DNA of 64,000 nucleotides from Cupriavidus sp. EM10 (GCF_018729255.1 NZ_CP076061.1:930001-994000), one strand, 5' to 3'; numbered from the stretch's first letter, positions 9,874 to 20,195 are shown. The notes: a model not told the origin generated them from the sequence alone. Translations and numbers: made by a program.

Positions 9874-11213
9874 GCTGGCAGTACCGCGAAGAGTTCAAGG
9901 GAGACGTCCGGCACCGACGCCGGCACGTAGAACTGGCAGGTCCGGGCTGCCAGCATGCGTGCGAAGGCCGGATGGGCGCTATCCAACGCGAAATAAAGGT
10001 TCTCGATGCGCACCGGAATGGCCGCAGGCAGACGCGACATGGTGCGCAGCGGGATGCCGGGCAGCGCCGAGTTGACGATCTGTTCGACCTCGTCCGGCGC
10101 CCCTGCCTTGCACAGGCGTGGCAACTGCTCCAGCAGCGCATGGGCAGGCAACCCCGCCTGGACCGACAGGTAATAGTCGGCACCCTCGACCAGCCGCTCA
10201 TCATGAATCTTGCCAACCCAGACAGTGGGTCGAACGCGCTCCAGCGCCACCGGGATCACGCGCGACGGAATGACCGTGTCGAGCAGCGTGCGAATCAGTG
10301 ATTCCAGTTCCGCAAATACAGGCTCGGGGGTCAGGTGATCGTAAGCAGGAATGGCCTTCAGCGATTCAGTCGTCGAGAACGTCAGAAGCGCACCGGCCAG
10401 GCGAGCGAGCACCGTGTAGAAGCGTTCCGGGTGCTGCCGGGGCGCCGCACACAGCCGGGCCAGTTCAGGCCAATTGCTGTTGACGCTGTGCAGGAGCCAG
10501 AACAACGCCACATCGGCCACGGCGAAGTCTGCAATCTGGTCAGACCGCTCGCGGCGGCGGACGGCGAGACTCCCGCTCTTGGCGGAGAGAATCTCCGAAA
10601 GCCGCTTCATCCGCTCGGTCAGACGCTCGCTGGCCGACAGGAACAGACATGGCGGCACGAACGCCGCATCAAGTTCGATGCCCTGCGGGGTGCGAACCAG
10701 CCGGGCGATCGGACACGTCACGTAGTCGCCTCGCTCCTCGAAATCGAAAAGCAGCGCCAATGCGTGTCGCTCGACGCTGACTTCCTCCCGGCCCTCCCCA
10801 TGCAAGTCCGCTACCGAGACGTATTCCCGCACGAACCGGCGCGGCCGCGCCGGCCGCTCTCCGTCCTCCACGCAGTTTCCGCCCTGCGCGTCCACCAGCG
10901 GCAGGCCAACCAGGACAATCGCGCTATCGACGTTCGGCGGGACATCCGCCAGGTCTCGCGCGGCAGGCGTCCGGTCGGACGTCTCCGTATCGATAAGGGT
11001 GCCATCCGGCAGCCGCACCTTCAGGATATCCATGGCAAAGCGGCCAATGGAGAGCGCCTGCGGGTCTGGCGCAACCCGTATCACTCCCCACGGTTCAGGA
11101 CTGGAGATTCTCGCGACGATTTCGTCCGAGTAGCGCTCCCACAGCGCCTGCTGCTGGAAATGCTGCGGGGTCATGAAAATGCCCTGCGCCCACAGTGGTC
11201 TTGAAATCTTCAT
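9870..11213 (-). CDS. tssK: T6SS baseplate subunit TssK
   Basis: This 447-aa protein opens MKISRPLWAQGIFMTPQHFQQQ, the conserved TssK N-terminus with the WxxGxFLxPQHFQ-type motif. The normal family length is about 445-450 aa. TssK trimers link the baseplate wedge (TssE/F/G) to the TssL/TssM cytoplasmic domains and show a receptor-binding-protein fold. The coding frame is intact. Its stop overlaps the tssL start by 4 bp. Upstream, a 102-bp gap containing a strong hairpin separates it from tssC. Confidence 0.93.
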   Translation of the reverse strand: MKISRPLWAQGIFMTPQHFQQQALWERYSDEIVARISSPEPWGVIRVAPDPQALSIGRFAMDILKVRLPDGTLIDTETSDRTPAARDLADVPPNVDSAIVLVGLPLVDAQGGNCVEDGERPARPRRFVREYVSVADLHGEGREEVSVERHALALLFDFEERGDYVTCPIARLVRTPQGIELDAAFVPPCLFLSASERLTERMKRLSEILSAKSGSLAVRRRERSDQIADFAVADVALFWLLHSVNSNWPELARLCAAPRQHPERFYTVLARLAGALLTFSTTESLKAIPAYDHLTPEPVFAELESLIRTLLDTVIPSRVIPVALERVRPTVWVGKIHDERLVEGADYYLSVQAGLPAHALLEQLPRLCKAGAPDEVEQIVNSALPGIPLRTMSRLPAAIPVRIENLYFALDSAHPAFARMLAARTCQFYVPASVPDVSLELFAVLPA

Positions 11214-11266
11214 GGCGATCGAGAGCGGCGCTTCTGGCGCGCGTTGTCACTAAGAGACCAGTGCCG

Positions 11267-11295
11267 GCCGCGCGGGGGGCTGCCCACCGCGCGGC
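11267..11295 (-). other. GC-rich hairpin between tssC and tssK
   Basis: Perfect 9-base arms GCCGCGCGG (11267-11275) and CCGCGCGGC (11287-11295) lie in the 102-bp gap after tssC. No T tract follows. It may buffer transcript stability between the abundant sheath genes and the downstream baseplate and membrane genes. The structure is seen; the function is inferred. The same arrangement occurs after hcp, the other high-copy T6SS product. Confidence 0.45.
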
Positions 11296-11315
11296 ATGAC
11301 AGAGGGATACGAAAC

Positions 11316-12863
11316 TCAGCTTTTTGCCTTGGGCATCTGCGAGACCAGTGACAGATTGATATCCATCCCCTCGATCTGGAAATGCGGCACGATAAAAAGC
11401 TTCACGCGGAAGAAGCCAGGGTTGTCCTCGATGTCTTCGACGATCACCCTGGCTTCCCGCAGCGGGTGCGACGCCTGCAGTTCGTCCCCCGGATCGGTCA
11501 TTTCCGTGACAAGCGTCTTGATCCAGGTGTTGAGTTCCAGTTCCAGGACGCGACGGTCCTTCGTGGTGCCAATGTTCTCGCGCTGGATCAGCTTCAGGTA
11601 GTGAGCTATACGCGACAGCAGGAAGATGTACGGCAGCCGCGCATTGACGCGGCTGTTGGCCGTGGCCTCGGTCGTGTCGTAAAGCGTCGGCTTCTGCGCT
11701 GAATGCGCCGAGAAGAAGCACGCGAAGTCATGGTTCTTGTAGTAGGAGAGCGGGATGAAGCCCAGGTTGGCAAACTCGAATTCGCGAGTCTCCGGGATCA
11801 AAACCTCCGTCGGAATCTTCGCCTGGTTGCCGGTACCGAGGTCATACAGGTGAATCGGCAGGTCTTCGACCAGGCCGCCGGCCTGCGGCCCGCGAATCTG
11901 CACGCACCACCCGTTCTTGATAAAGCTCTGCACCATGTTCGCGGCGAAGGCGAACGATGCATTGGCCCACAGATAGCGGTTGTGGTCCGGCCCCTTGACG
12001 GCCTCGGCATAGTTGAAGGCCCGCACCGGCACGGTTTCCGGGCCATAGGGAAGACGCGCCAGGAACCGCGGCAACGTCAGCCCGATATAGCGGGCGTCGT
12101 CCGATTCGCGGAAGCTTTTCCACTTCATGTACTCGGCACGATCAAAGTAATTGCCGATATCACGAATACTGGCCACTTCGTCCATGGATTCCTTGCCGAA
12201 GAACTTCGGCGATACCGAACCCACGAATGGCATGTGTGCCGCGGCGGACACCTTGGAGATATTGCGCAGCAGCGCAATATCCTGCGGGCTGCGGTCGAAC
12301 GCATAGTTCGAGATGATCGAGCCAATCGGCTCGCCGCCCGGGGTGTCGTATTCCCGGATATAGGTGTGGAGGTACAGCCCGCTCTGGATCACCTCGGGCG
12401 TGTCATCGAAGTCCTGGCGCAGCGCTTCCTTCGAGACGTCCAGCACCTCGATCTTGACGTTGTTGCGAAAATCGGTCCGATCGACCAGGAATTTCAGGCC
12501 GCGCCAGGCGGATTCGATTTCCTGGAACGTCTCGTGATGCATGATCGCATCGAGTTGGCGACTGATCTGCTCGTCCAGGTGCGCGATGTGAAAGTCCAGA
12601 AGGCTCTTGTCGAGCCGGTCGACCTGCTGCGACGAATCCTGAATCATCTTCAGGAAGACGCTTATCGCCTGCGTCACCCGCTCATCGAGCGACGATTCCG
12701 ACAGCGTGTCGGCACTCTGGAACGATTCGACAGGCCGCGTCATCTTGACCGGCGTCAAATTGATCTTCTCGCACAGGGATTCGTAGACGCTCTTGCCCGG
12801 CGTGTCCAGGACAACGGTATCGGCGCTTGCGTCAGCGCGCGTGGAAATTTCTTGATTGGCCAT
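11316..12863 (-). CDS. tssC: T6SS contractile sheath large subunit TssC
   Basis: This 515-aa intact protein contains hallmark VipB/TssC segments: FLKMIQDSSQQVDRLDKSLL, IMHHETFQEIESAWRGLKFL, IGSIISNYAFDRS, SVSPKFFG and the C-terminal LSLVSQMPKAKS. TssC pairs with TssB to form the contractile sheath around the Hcp tube in the cytoplasm. The length is slightly above the usual 490-500 aa because of a longer N-terminus. It lies 23 bp downstream of tssB in the same operon. Confidence 0.96.
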   Translation of the reverse strand: MANQEISTRADASADTVVLDTPGKSVYESLCEKINLTPVKMTRPVESFQSADTLSESSLDERVTQAISVFLKMIQDSSQQVDRLDKSLLDFHIAHLDEQISRQLDAIMHHETFQEIESAWRGLKFLVDRTDFRNNVKIEVLDVSKEALRQDFDDTPEVIQSGLYLHTYIREYDTPGGEPIGSIISNYAFDRSPQDIALLRNISKVSAAAHMPFVGSVSPKFFGKESMDEVASIRDIGNYFDRAEYMKWKSFRESDDARYIGLTLPRFLARLPYGPETVPVRAFNYAEAVKGPDHNRYLWANASFAFAANMVQSFIKNGWCVQIRGPQAGGLVEDLPIHLYDLGTGNQAKIPTEVLIPETREFEFANLGFIPLSYYKNHDFACFFSAHSAQKPTLYDTTEATANSRVNARLPYIFLLSRIAHYLKLIQRENIGTTKDRRVLELELNTWIKTLVTEMTDPGDELQASHPLREARVIVEDIEDNPGFFRVKLFIVPHFQIEGMDINLSLVSQMPKAKS

Positions 12864-12886
12864 GGTTGGTCTCTCTGGAAGCCGGG

Positions 12887-13393
12887 TTACTGGACAGACG
12901 GAGCGGTTTCACCGATCTGCTGCAGATCGGCACGCAGACGCTCGGACAGGGCCGGATCCTTGAGAATCTTCTCCAGCTCGCGGCGGAACATCGCGTTGTC
13001 AAGCAGGTTTGACTTGAGATCGCGCAGCAGATTGCGCGCAGCCATCAGCGCACGCAGCTCGGGCACGCGACTGGCTACCATTTCCGGCTTGAAGTCGTCC
13101 ATAGACGTGAAATCCAGATCGACCGGCAGTTCCGAGCCATCGCCAGCCAGCGTGTTCTCGACCGCTATCCGTGCCTTGGGGTTGTAGTCGGCAAGAACGG
13201 CGTTGAAATTGTTCTTGTTGACCGACACCTTCTGGCGCTCGGCCAGTGCACGCGTCTCCTGCCCATTGCTGTAGTCGCCCATCACCAGCAGCTTGAGCGG
13301 CAGTTCGACCTTCTTCTGTGCGCCGCCTGTATGCAGGTCCAGCTTGATATTGACCCGCGCCTTGGGGACTTCATTCTGGAAGCTCTCCGACAT
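12887..13393 (-). CDS. tssB: T6SS contractile sheath small subunit TssB
   Basis: This 168-aa protein has the TssB/VipA features KARVNIKLDLHTG, LPLKLLVMGDYSNGQE, a VNKNNFNAVL segment and the C-terminal helix LRADLQQIGE. It forms the sheath heterodimer with TssC, and its C-terminal region binds ClpV in characterised systems. I chose the ATG at 13393 (MSESFQNEV), which is preceded by GGGAA at good spacing; the open frame upstream to 13450 adds 19 atypical residues. It is the first gene of the minus-strand T6SS arm. Confidence 0.95.
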   Translation of the reverse strand: MSESFQNEVPKARVNIKLDLHTGGAQKKVELPLKLLVMGDYSNGQETRALAERQKVSVNKNNFNAVLADYNPKARIAVENTLAGDGSELPVDLDFTSMDDFKPEMVASRVPELRALMAARNLLRDLKSNLLDNAMFRRELEKILKDPALSERLRADLQQIGETAPSVQ

Positions 13394-13684
13394 GTGTAAT
13401 TCCCTTTTTTCCAAAGAAAACGTCGTTGATATCGCGCCCGCCCTGTCCATGTGAGACGGTCCGGCACGGTGACCACGGCGATTTCTACCAGCACAGGGAC
13501 ATCCGCGTATATCGCAGAAACCTGATTTCTCAGTTTTCTTGACCTCCGTTATCGACTACCGCCTTTACGGTTCTCAGCCGAAAAAAAACCGCGTAACTTG
13601 CGCCGCACAGCAACGTGGCCGTCGCGTCGGATGCGGCGGCCTTGCTTGCCAATTCGGGGCACGCTGGCAACGGAGCGAGGAACA
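13394..13684. promoter_or_regulatory. Divergent control region between tssB and vgrG
   Basis: These 291 bp separate the two outward-facing T6SS arms and must hold promoters for both. A plus-strand TTGACC-like -35 is visible around 13540, but no clear -10 follows at the right spacing. I found no TGGCAC-N5-TTGC sigma-54 element by eye. The vgrG ribosome site (GGAGCGAGGAACA) and the tssB site (GGGAA) flank the region. No ORF of note lies inside. Confidence 0.5.
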
Positions 13685-16027
13685 ATGGCTGGTGTCGTGG
13701 ATGGACGGAAGGCAATCGGAAGTGCGCTGCCAGGGGCCGTGACTGGCCGTCAGGCCTACCACCTGGAAGTGCTCGGCGCCCCCAGCGCGGCCGGCCTGTC
13801 CGTGGTGTCATTCGAGGCCGTGGAGCGCCTCGGCGAGCCCTACAGCGTCAAGGTCAAACTCACCCATCCGACAGAGTTGGACCGGATGGAGTACCTGCGC
13901 CACGACGCCACATTCTCGATCGATCCGGGCGACGGATCGGAGCCGCGCCAGTTCTCGGGCTGCATCTTCCGTTTGTCGAAGACCCGGCAGACCCGCGACT
14001 TCTGCGCCTACGAGATCGAAATACGGCCCAGGGTCGCACTGCTCGCGCTGACCAGGGCAAGCCGCGTCTACCAGAAGAAAACAGCACCGCAAATCATCGA
14101 AGCCATCCTGCGCCGCCACGGGCTGGAAGGACACCAGTTCTCCTTCAAGGTCCGGCGCCAGTATCCCGCGCACGACTTCCGACTGCAGTATCAGATGTCG
14201 GACTGGGACTTCATCCGGCTGCTCATGGAGCAGGAGGGGCTGTACAGCTACTTCCTGCCCGGCCGGTTCGGCACGATCTTCGGCGATGTCTTTCAGGTAT
14301 CCGACGACATCGACCACTACATCTACCAGCCGGAATTGCGCGTGCCCTACCGGGAAACGGCTGGCCTGGAATCAGGCGTCGAGACGGTGTCTGGCATCCA
14401 GACGCACGTGCACACCGTGCCCGAGTCGTTCCGGACGGCTGACTACAACCCCGCCGATTCCTACGAGCGCAAGTCGGGCGAAGCCAACGTCGCCCGCAAG
14501 GAGAAAGGCAACTACGGCCAGCCTTACGTCTATGGAACCCATCACCTGGACGTGGCCGGTGCCAAACGGGAAGCGCAGCTGCGCCACGAGGCGGCGCTGG
14601 CCGCACAGTTGGTCTACGAAGGCCAGAGCAACGTCCTGGACCTGCGACCGGCGCGCATCCTGCGCCTGGACCTCACGCTGCCCGATGCCCCAAACGGCCA
14701 GGTGGTCACGGAGGTCACGCACTCCGGCGGACGCGATCAAACCTACCGCAATACCTACAAAGCCATTCCTTCGGACCGCCGCTTCCGGCTACCGATCGAC
14801 GAAAGCAAGTGGCCGCGCATCGCCGGGACGCTCAGCGGACGGATCACGTCGCCCGGTGCCTACAAGTACGCCTACCTGACCCAGCAAGGCCTGTACGTCG
14901 TGCGGCTGGACCTGGACTTCGACACCTGGCCCAAAGGCGGCGAGAGCGTGCCGATGCGCCTGGCCAAGCCGTTCGCCGGCGCCCGCCAGACAGGTTTCCA
15001 CTTCCCGCTGATCGACGGCACCGAGGTCGCCATCGCCTTCCGCGACGGCGACCCGAACAAGCCCTATATCGCGCACGCCCACCATCACAGCCAGCACGAG
15101 GATCTGATCACCAGCCAAGACCGCTGGCTGTCGCGCAACGTCATCCGCACCCAGGCCAACAACAAGCTGCGGTTCGAGGACTGGGAAGGGCAGGAAGGCG
15201 TCAAGCTGTCGACGGAGTATGGCGGGAAGAGCCAGCTGAACCTGGGGTATCTGGTCGATGGAAAGAAGAAGAAGCGTGGTGAGGGATTTGAGTTGCGGAC
15301 GTCGGGGTGGGGGGCCTTGCGGGCCGGCAAGGGAATGTACATCACCGCCTACGACCAGCAAGGGGCCGCCGGGCAGCAGCTCGACATGCAGGAAACAATT
15401 GCGGAGTTGGAGCGCGCACTGAGTCTTGCCAGGTCCTTGGCGGCTTCCACTCGGCAGGCCAAGGCCGAACCTGCTGATATCGACGCGCAGCAGCAGGCGA
15501 ACCGCGATCTGCACAAGTTGTCGGCACCCGGCCTATTGGCCAGCGCTCCGGCGTCTATCGGAGTCGCGTCGGAACGCACGATCCAACTGGCGGCAGGGAA
15601 GAACATATCGACCGTTGCCGGCGGGAGCGCTGACGTTAGCGCCCTCAGGCGTATCACCTTGGCAGCAGGCGATCTGATTTCGCTGTGTGCCCACAAGCTT
15701 GGCATCAAGATGTTCGCAGCCATGGGAAAGGTCGAGATCCAGGCGCAGAACGACGGCCTGGACCTTTACGCAGATAAACGGCTGGACCTCGCAAGCGCCA
15801 GCGATGAGGTACGTATTACTGGAAAGACAAAGACTGTAGTTTCCAGCGGCGGAGCCTGTGTAACGATCGAAAATGGAAGCGTTGAAATCAGCTGTTCCGG
15901 AGATTTCCGGGTCAAGGCTGCGTCGTTTGTTTTCGAGGGGCCCAATATCGTAGCCACCCCGTTGCCCATTCTTCCAACGTCCGACCTCGAGATCGTCGAT
16001 CACTATCCCTCTCGCGCTAAGCCATGA
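13685..16027 (+). CDS. vgrG: T6SS spike protein VgrG (TssI)
   Basis: This 780-aa VgrG has an N-terminal gp27-like domain (about residues 20-350, e.g. PYSVKVKLTHP and RQFSGCIFRL). A gp5 OB-fold region carries FPLIDGTEVAIAFRDGDPNKP. A DUF2345-type C-terminal extension (about 600-735) includes ERTIQLAAGKNIS and MGKVEIQAQNDGLDLYAD. VgrG trimers tip the Hcp tube and carry effectors; DUF2345 extensions in other systems recruit lipase or amidase cargo. The ATG at 13685 follows a GGAGCGAGG ribosome site. The stop overlaps the next gene (ATGA), so the spike and the downstream effector are translationally coupled, which indicates cognate cargo. Confidence 0.94.
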   Translation: MAGVVDGRKAIGSALPGAVTGRQAYHLEVLGAPSAAGLSVVSFEAVERLGEPYSVKVKLTHPTELDRMEYLRHDATFSIDPGDGSEPRQFSGCIFRLSKTRQTRDFCAYEIEIRPRVALLALTRASRVYQKKTAPQIIEAILRRHGLEGHQFSFKVRRQYPAHDFRLQYQMSDWDFIRLLMEQEGLYSYFLPGRFGTIFGDVFQVSDDIDHYIYQPELRVPYRETAGLESGVETVSGIQTHVHTVPESFRTADYNPADSYERKSGEANVARKEKGNYGQPYVYGTHHLDVAGAKREAQLRHEAALAAQLVYEGQSNVLDLRPARILRLDLTLPDAPNGQVVTEVTHSGGRDQTYRNTYKAIPSDRRFRLPIDESKWPRIAGTLSGRITSPGAYKYAYLTQQGLYVVRLDLDFDTWPKGGESVPMRLAKPFAGARQTGFHFPLIDGTEVAIAFRDGDPNKPYIAHAHHHSQHEDLITSQDRWLSRNVIRTQANNKLRFEDWEGQEGVKLSTEYGGKSQLNLGYLVDGKKKKRGEGFELRTSGWGALRAGKGMYITAYDQQGAAGQQLDMQETIAELERALSLARSLAASTRQAKAEPADIDAQQQANRDLHKLSAPGLLASAPASIGVASERTIQLAAGKNISTVAGGSADVSALRRITLAAGDLISLCAHKLGIKMFAAMGKVEIQAQNDGLDLYADKRLDLASASDEVRITGKTKTVVSSGGACVTIENGSVEISCSGDFRVKAASFVFEGPNIVATPLPILPTSDLEIVDHYPSRAKP

Positions 16028-18297
16028 TCATCAGCCCTCCCTTCCTTCCAAGTGCTGGCCGGAGTGCCATCACGCCATCTGAAGTCGATCCGATGATGGC
16101 GGCGGTTAACAAATTGGCACTTGCGCACGGAATCTATCCCGTGGCGTTCGATCGTCGCTGGCATTGCGGTGTTCACCTTGCCAGGACCAAGGACAGCGTT
16201 GTTCACGCGATAGCCGATGGTGAAGTCGTGGCATATCGGGTATGCCAGCATGCCTACGTCGGCGGAGGCGGCCGTCCGGACAGCAACGCGGGCTTCGTCC
16301 TCCTCAGGCACACCACGGAGACCGGTGAAGGACGCACGCTGACCTTCTATTCCCTGTACATGCACCTGCTCGAGTTGGCAGGCTACCAATCGATCGGCGC
16401 CGATGTGAAGCGCCTGCCCGAGTTCCTCCGAATGCCTCAAGCCGGAGCAGACCCTTCGCAAGTTCCCTCAGCCCAGCAGGGGGCACCCGGCCAGAAAGTG
16501 CTTCGCAAGCAAGTGCTTGGCTGGGTAGGTCAATGTCACGGCCAAAAGCACCTGCACTTCGAGATATTCATGACGAAGAAGGACTTCGACGCCTACTTCG
16601 GACAGACACAATTAGGCAAGAAGCCGGTGACGACACCTACCGGAGCCGATTATTGGGGTCATAGCTACTATGTGATTCCCCCTCGCACCACGTTTGTTGC
16701 CTTGCCCCCTGGCGCATTGCGAGCCAAGGATGGAAAGCACAAGATCTCCGGCATTGATTTTGACGAGTTACGTGCGGGTGCGAACGCGGATACGCTATAT
16801 GCGGAAGCGTGGTTTCACAAAGGAAACAAATACACCCGCGTTTGGCGCGATGCCGGCGAGGGCAGACGAGAGGAACTTACCGAGCAACCCATCGTCGAGT
16901 CCGGCTATGAGTATGACCTGTACAAGCGCGCAAGTCGCCTGTATCCGGCGTGCCCAAGCGATGGCTATGAACTGTTGCGGTTCGGTCGCATCCTCTCCAC
17001 ACCTGCCACACTGTCTGCAGCGCCCAGCGGCGCGCCGCCCCGGCCAACCCATGTTCAACGTGGATGCGGATCGCATTTGCCCCAGGGCAGCAGGGCTACG
17101 TGGATGTCAACCATCCGTCTGTTCTGAAACTCTCAGACGCGGATTTCCCATTCTTCAAGGGTGGCAAAAGATCAGCGAAGGCAGTGGACCGTTCGGTAAC
17201 GACGGGCTGTGTGACATCGACGCTCTGAAGAAGATTCTGAAAGACGCAACGGCACGGCAAAGCCCGCAGGAAGCGGAGCTCACGGCGGCGTATGAAAAGG
17301 CGGATGTCCTCGCGCGCTACATCGGGTCGAATAACAGCATTCGCGAGCAGTTGCGAGGCTTCGTGTGCGAGGTGCCGAGCCAGTGGGACAGTTCAACGAA
17401 CGAAGCGCGCTACGGGGGCCTGAAAAATCCCGGCGAGTTTTATCACGGTAAAGAAGCCGGTTATGCGAAGTTCATTAATTTCCTGAAGTCGTTACAGTTT
17501 TGGGACAGTACCGGGTTGCCCACTGGGGAGGCGCTCTGGTTCTTTCATCCCCTGGCGTTCATCGAACATTTCCGCAAGTGCGGCTGGTTGAGCGAAATGG
17601 AGCTCGCTCAGATTTACGCGGAACGACACTACAAATATATGTCCAAGACGGGATCGGAATATAAAAACCTGTATAGGCTTCACATAAACAATGTGCTGCG
17701 CAAGTATGCTTTCAATGACGCGGCCCGATCCTCTCATTTTTTTGGGCAATGCGCAATTGAATCGTTTTATATGATGGCCGTTCGAGAGTGCACTATCCGG
17801 CTGGGCGAGGCAATCAAAACCAATCATATGTCGATTGCGCGCGAGGTAGGCGGATATATGAATTCCCCGGAGGACTTCGTCACCTACTTCAGCCGATATC
17901 AGGCCAACCCCGCCCTTGCAAATACAGATCCTGGCGACGGCGCAAAGTTTCGTGGCCGCGGATTCAAGCAGCTTACCGGAAAATATAACTATAGCGAGTA
18001 TTGGAAGTATCGAGGGTGGCTCAATGCCGAAGATTATGATCCCGCATGGTTTAAAACGGGCAAACCTGGACCAAATATCCCCAATCCAGAGTTGGCGGGC
18101 AATGATCCATATACATGTGTCGACACGGCCGGATTCTTCTGCGCACGTTATCAGGTAGGCAAAGCGGCCGATCTAGGGTTACAAAGTCAGCCTCGGAGAC
18201 AGTGACAAGTCGCGTAAATCCCAACGACGTATCAAGCCTAACCCGACGCTGGGAGGAAACGCGGCTTGCATATCTAATACTCGGAGATCAAACATGA
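16024..18297 (+). CDS. Putative T6SS effector: M23-like peptidase plus GH19/lysozyme-like domain, frameshifted
   Basis: The product is split over three frames by apparent one-base deficits near 17038-17050, at 17159-17161 and at 18176-18178. Restoring one base at each gives about 758 aa. The N-terminal third is M23-like (RWHCGVHLA, SLYMHL, HLHFEIF). The middle includes TWMRIAFAPGQQGYVDV and LSDADFPFFKGWQKISEG. The C-terminal half is GH19/lysozyme-like, with FFGQCAIESFYM (putative catalytic Glu) and FRGRGFKQLTGKYNY, ending in TRRWEETRLAYLILGDQT. Both domains would attack peptidoglycan, one the peptide and one the glycan. The gene overlaps vgrG by 4 bp and the next gene by 4 bp, the classic spike-effector-immunity order. 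The canonical metal-binding residues of M23 are only partly obvious (HCGVH in place of HxGxD). Confidence 0.78.
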
Positions 18298-18917
18298 AAG
18301 CAGTTTTATGTGCGCTATTATTATTCGCCTCGGGTTATTCGATAGCTAACACTCGCATCACGTCCTGCTTAGATTCCTATTTGGCAGAAAATAAAACCGC
18401 CTCATCCATGCTTGTTAGCCGAGAACCGCGACCCGTTGGCAGCGTGGAAATCGATCACCAATTGGACGGAGGGCTATTTAGTCTCGATAACTCCATTCTC
18501 GCGGTATATGGACTGCCCCTTGATGCCAACGTTGATCATCCCCAAGCAACGCGGCTGACCATATATTCGTTGAAAAATGGGTTGCACGCAATCTTCAAGG
18601 AAACTTACGGTAGCGGCGTGGTCGCAATCGCATTTAGCGAAGATGGAAAATATCTCATAGCGAACACGAGGCTCGGCCAGTCATTAATAGATATCACGGG
18701 GAGAAAATCGAAGTCCTTTGATGCGGCCCACGAATTCAAGATCGTTTTGCAGGAATGCAAAACGAACAAGCCGAGCGAACATCCTTTTCTGGACGGCGAT
18801 GACGTCGGTCGCGACTGTCATTTTACGGGCGGTCGTACCACGTCATGTGCCGCACCGTCGCCCGCAAAGGCAGCGCAGCACTGTGTGGGTCCACATTGGC
18901 TAGCGCATGCCGATTGA
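18294..18917 (+). CDS. Putative secreted immunity protein for the preceding effector
   Basis: This 207-aa ORF starts with a clear Sec signal peptide (MKAVLCALLLFASGYSIANT), as expected for a periplasmic immunity protein against a peptidoglycan hydrolase. Its ATG overlaps the effector stop by 4 bp (ATGA), implying co-translation. The middle contains a WD-like or beta-propeller-like stretch (GVVAIAFSEDGKYLIANT). The last 35-40 residues are Cys/His/Arg-rich and low quality, so the true C-terminus may lie in another frame if a further under-call exists near 18800. I do not recognise the family; the immunity role rests on position and the signal peptide. Confidence 0.55.
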   Translation: MKAVLCALLLFASGYSIANTRITSCLDSYLAENKTASSMLVSREPRPVGSVEIDHQLDGGLFSLDNSILAVYGLPLDANVDHPQATRLTIYSLKNGLHAIFKETYGSGVVAIAFSEDGKYLIANTRLGQSLIDITGRKSKSFDAAHEFKIVLQECKTNKPSEHPFLDGDDVGRDCHFTGGRTTSCAAPSPAKAAQHCVGPHWLAHAD

Positions 18918-20195
18918 TCTGACGCCAGCCGGCAGAGCCAGCCCCTATCCGGCGCATGGTCCACGTCTGCTCCCATGGCTCGGCATATGGCTAATTTGTT
19001 GTGCGGTGAGCGTGCTCATTGTGTGGGGACTCCGGTCCAAAGGCGCGCCAGCGGGTGACCCGAAATTCTGGTTTTACGTTTTGGGTATTCCGACCCTCAT
19101 GTTTGCCATTCTGCTGGGTATCGATAGGGGGGATTCGAGGCGCTTTGGCTACGTGCGTTCTTTCGCAATCAGATTCGAAGGAAATGGCTCGCAGAAAGCG
19201 TGGAACAGGCGCAGCGACCACTGCAGTTGTTAGGCGTTGGATACTGCCTACCATTGGGCGACGAAGATCTCTCCGCGGTGATGAGCGCCGGAAGACCAAT
19301 TTTGATTTCGCAAGCGCCGCGTAGCGGCGCAGGCGTGATCACACACAATCGGTTTGCCGAAGAGACTTTCACGTCCATCTCCGTGCCGGAAAACACCGAA
19401 CTTCCTGTGCATCCACAGGAGATTGCAGAAGCCTTGCCTCAAAAGGCCGAACGGGTTGCAACGATCACGCTCAAAGTCGTCAAGGCACTCGAGCCGCTTC
19501 TTTCAAGTCTGCACGCGCTGTCGCAATATGGACCTGTCCATGCTCCTACCGTGCGTATTCTGGCTAGTCCCAACGGCAATCCTACCCGGGTGCAGCAGGT
19601 TCGCGAAGCGCTGCGGCGGGCTGGTTTGTCCTCACTGGAATGTCTCGTCGTGCCCGCAGATCAGGGGTTGATGGTGGCCGATGCCTGGCTCGATGCCGGC
19701 GACCAACGGCCATTGCTTGTGATTGGCGCGGAATGGCACGACTCAGCGCCCCTGATGGGCAGCGCAGAGGGCTGCGTCGCCGTTCTGCTCAATCCTGGCG
19801 CCTACCGTTTGCCTGAGCCTGTGCGAGTGGCAGGCCTGCTACATCGGCCCGTAGTTGGCGAACCCGATGCGCTTGGCGACCTTCTCAAGCTGACATTGAT
19901 CTGGGGCCGCACGGGGGCTTCGGCTGTCCGGCGCACATGGCTGACCAGGGTGGAGAGCCGGCAAGATAGCGCACTGCTCACGGCGTGCAAAGCTGCATCG
20001 CTGGAACAGCTTGCCGAAGCGGAAGCGCAACGGCGGCCTGATCTCATCGTCGGGGACGTCGGCCCTCTCAATCCCTGGCTTTCCATTGCCGCTGCGATTG
20101 CGTCGGGCATGGAAGGTCCGCAACTCATCATGGACCGCACGCAAGCGGCAGTTCTCTACGTTACGGCTTCCCCGCATGACACTTCCGACCAATAA
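18907..20195 (+). CDS. Conserved T6SS-linked membrane protein of unknown function, frameshifted
   Basis: It begins MPIDLTPAGRASPYPAHG and has two membrane helices (WLGIWLICCAVSVLIVWGL and FWFYVLGIPTLMFAILLG). The frame then breaks at six G (19127-19132). One more G joins GFEALWLRAFFRNQIRRKW to the long second part (VEQAQRPLQLLGVGYCLPLG to the stop at 20195), giving about 429 aa. The second part resembles a soluble nucleotide- or thiolase-like fold by eye, but I cannot assign it. It overlaps tssM by 20 bp, so it is translationally coupled to the membrane-complex gene and may act with TssM. It overlaps the upstream gene by 11 bp. Confidence 0.7.

Noticed and set aside
13394..13684. Sigma-54 promoter for the T6SS
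   Set aside because: No TGGCAC-N5-TTGC match was found on either strand by eye.
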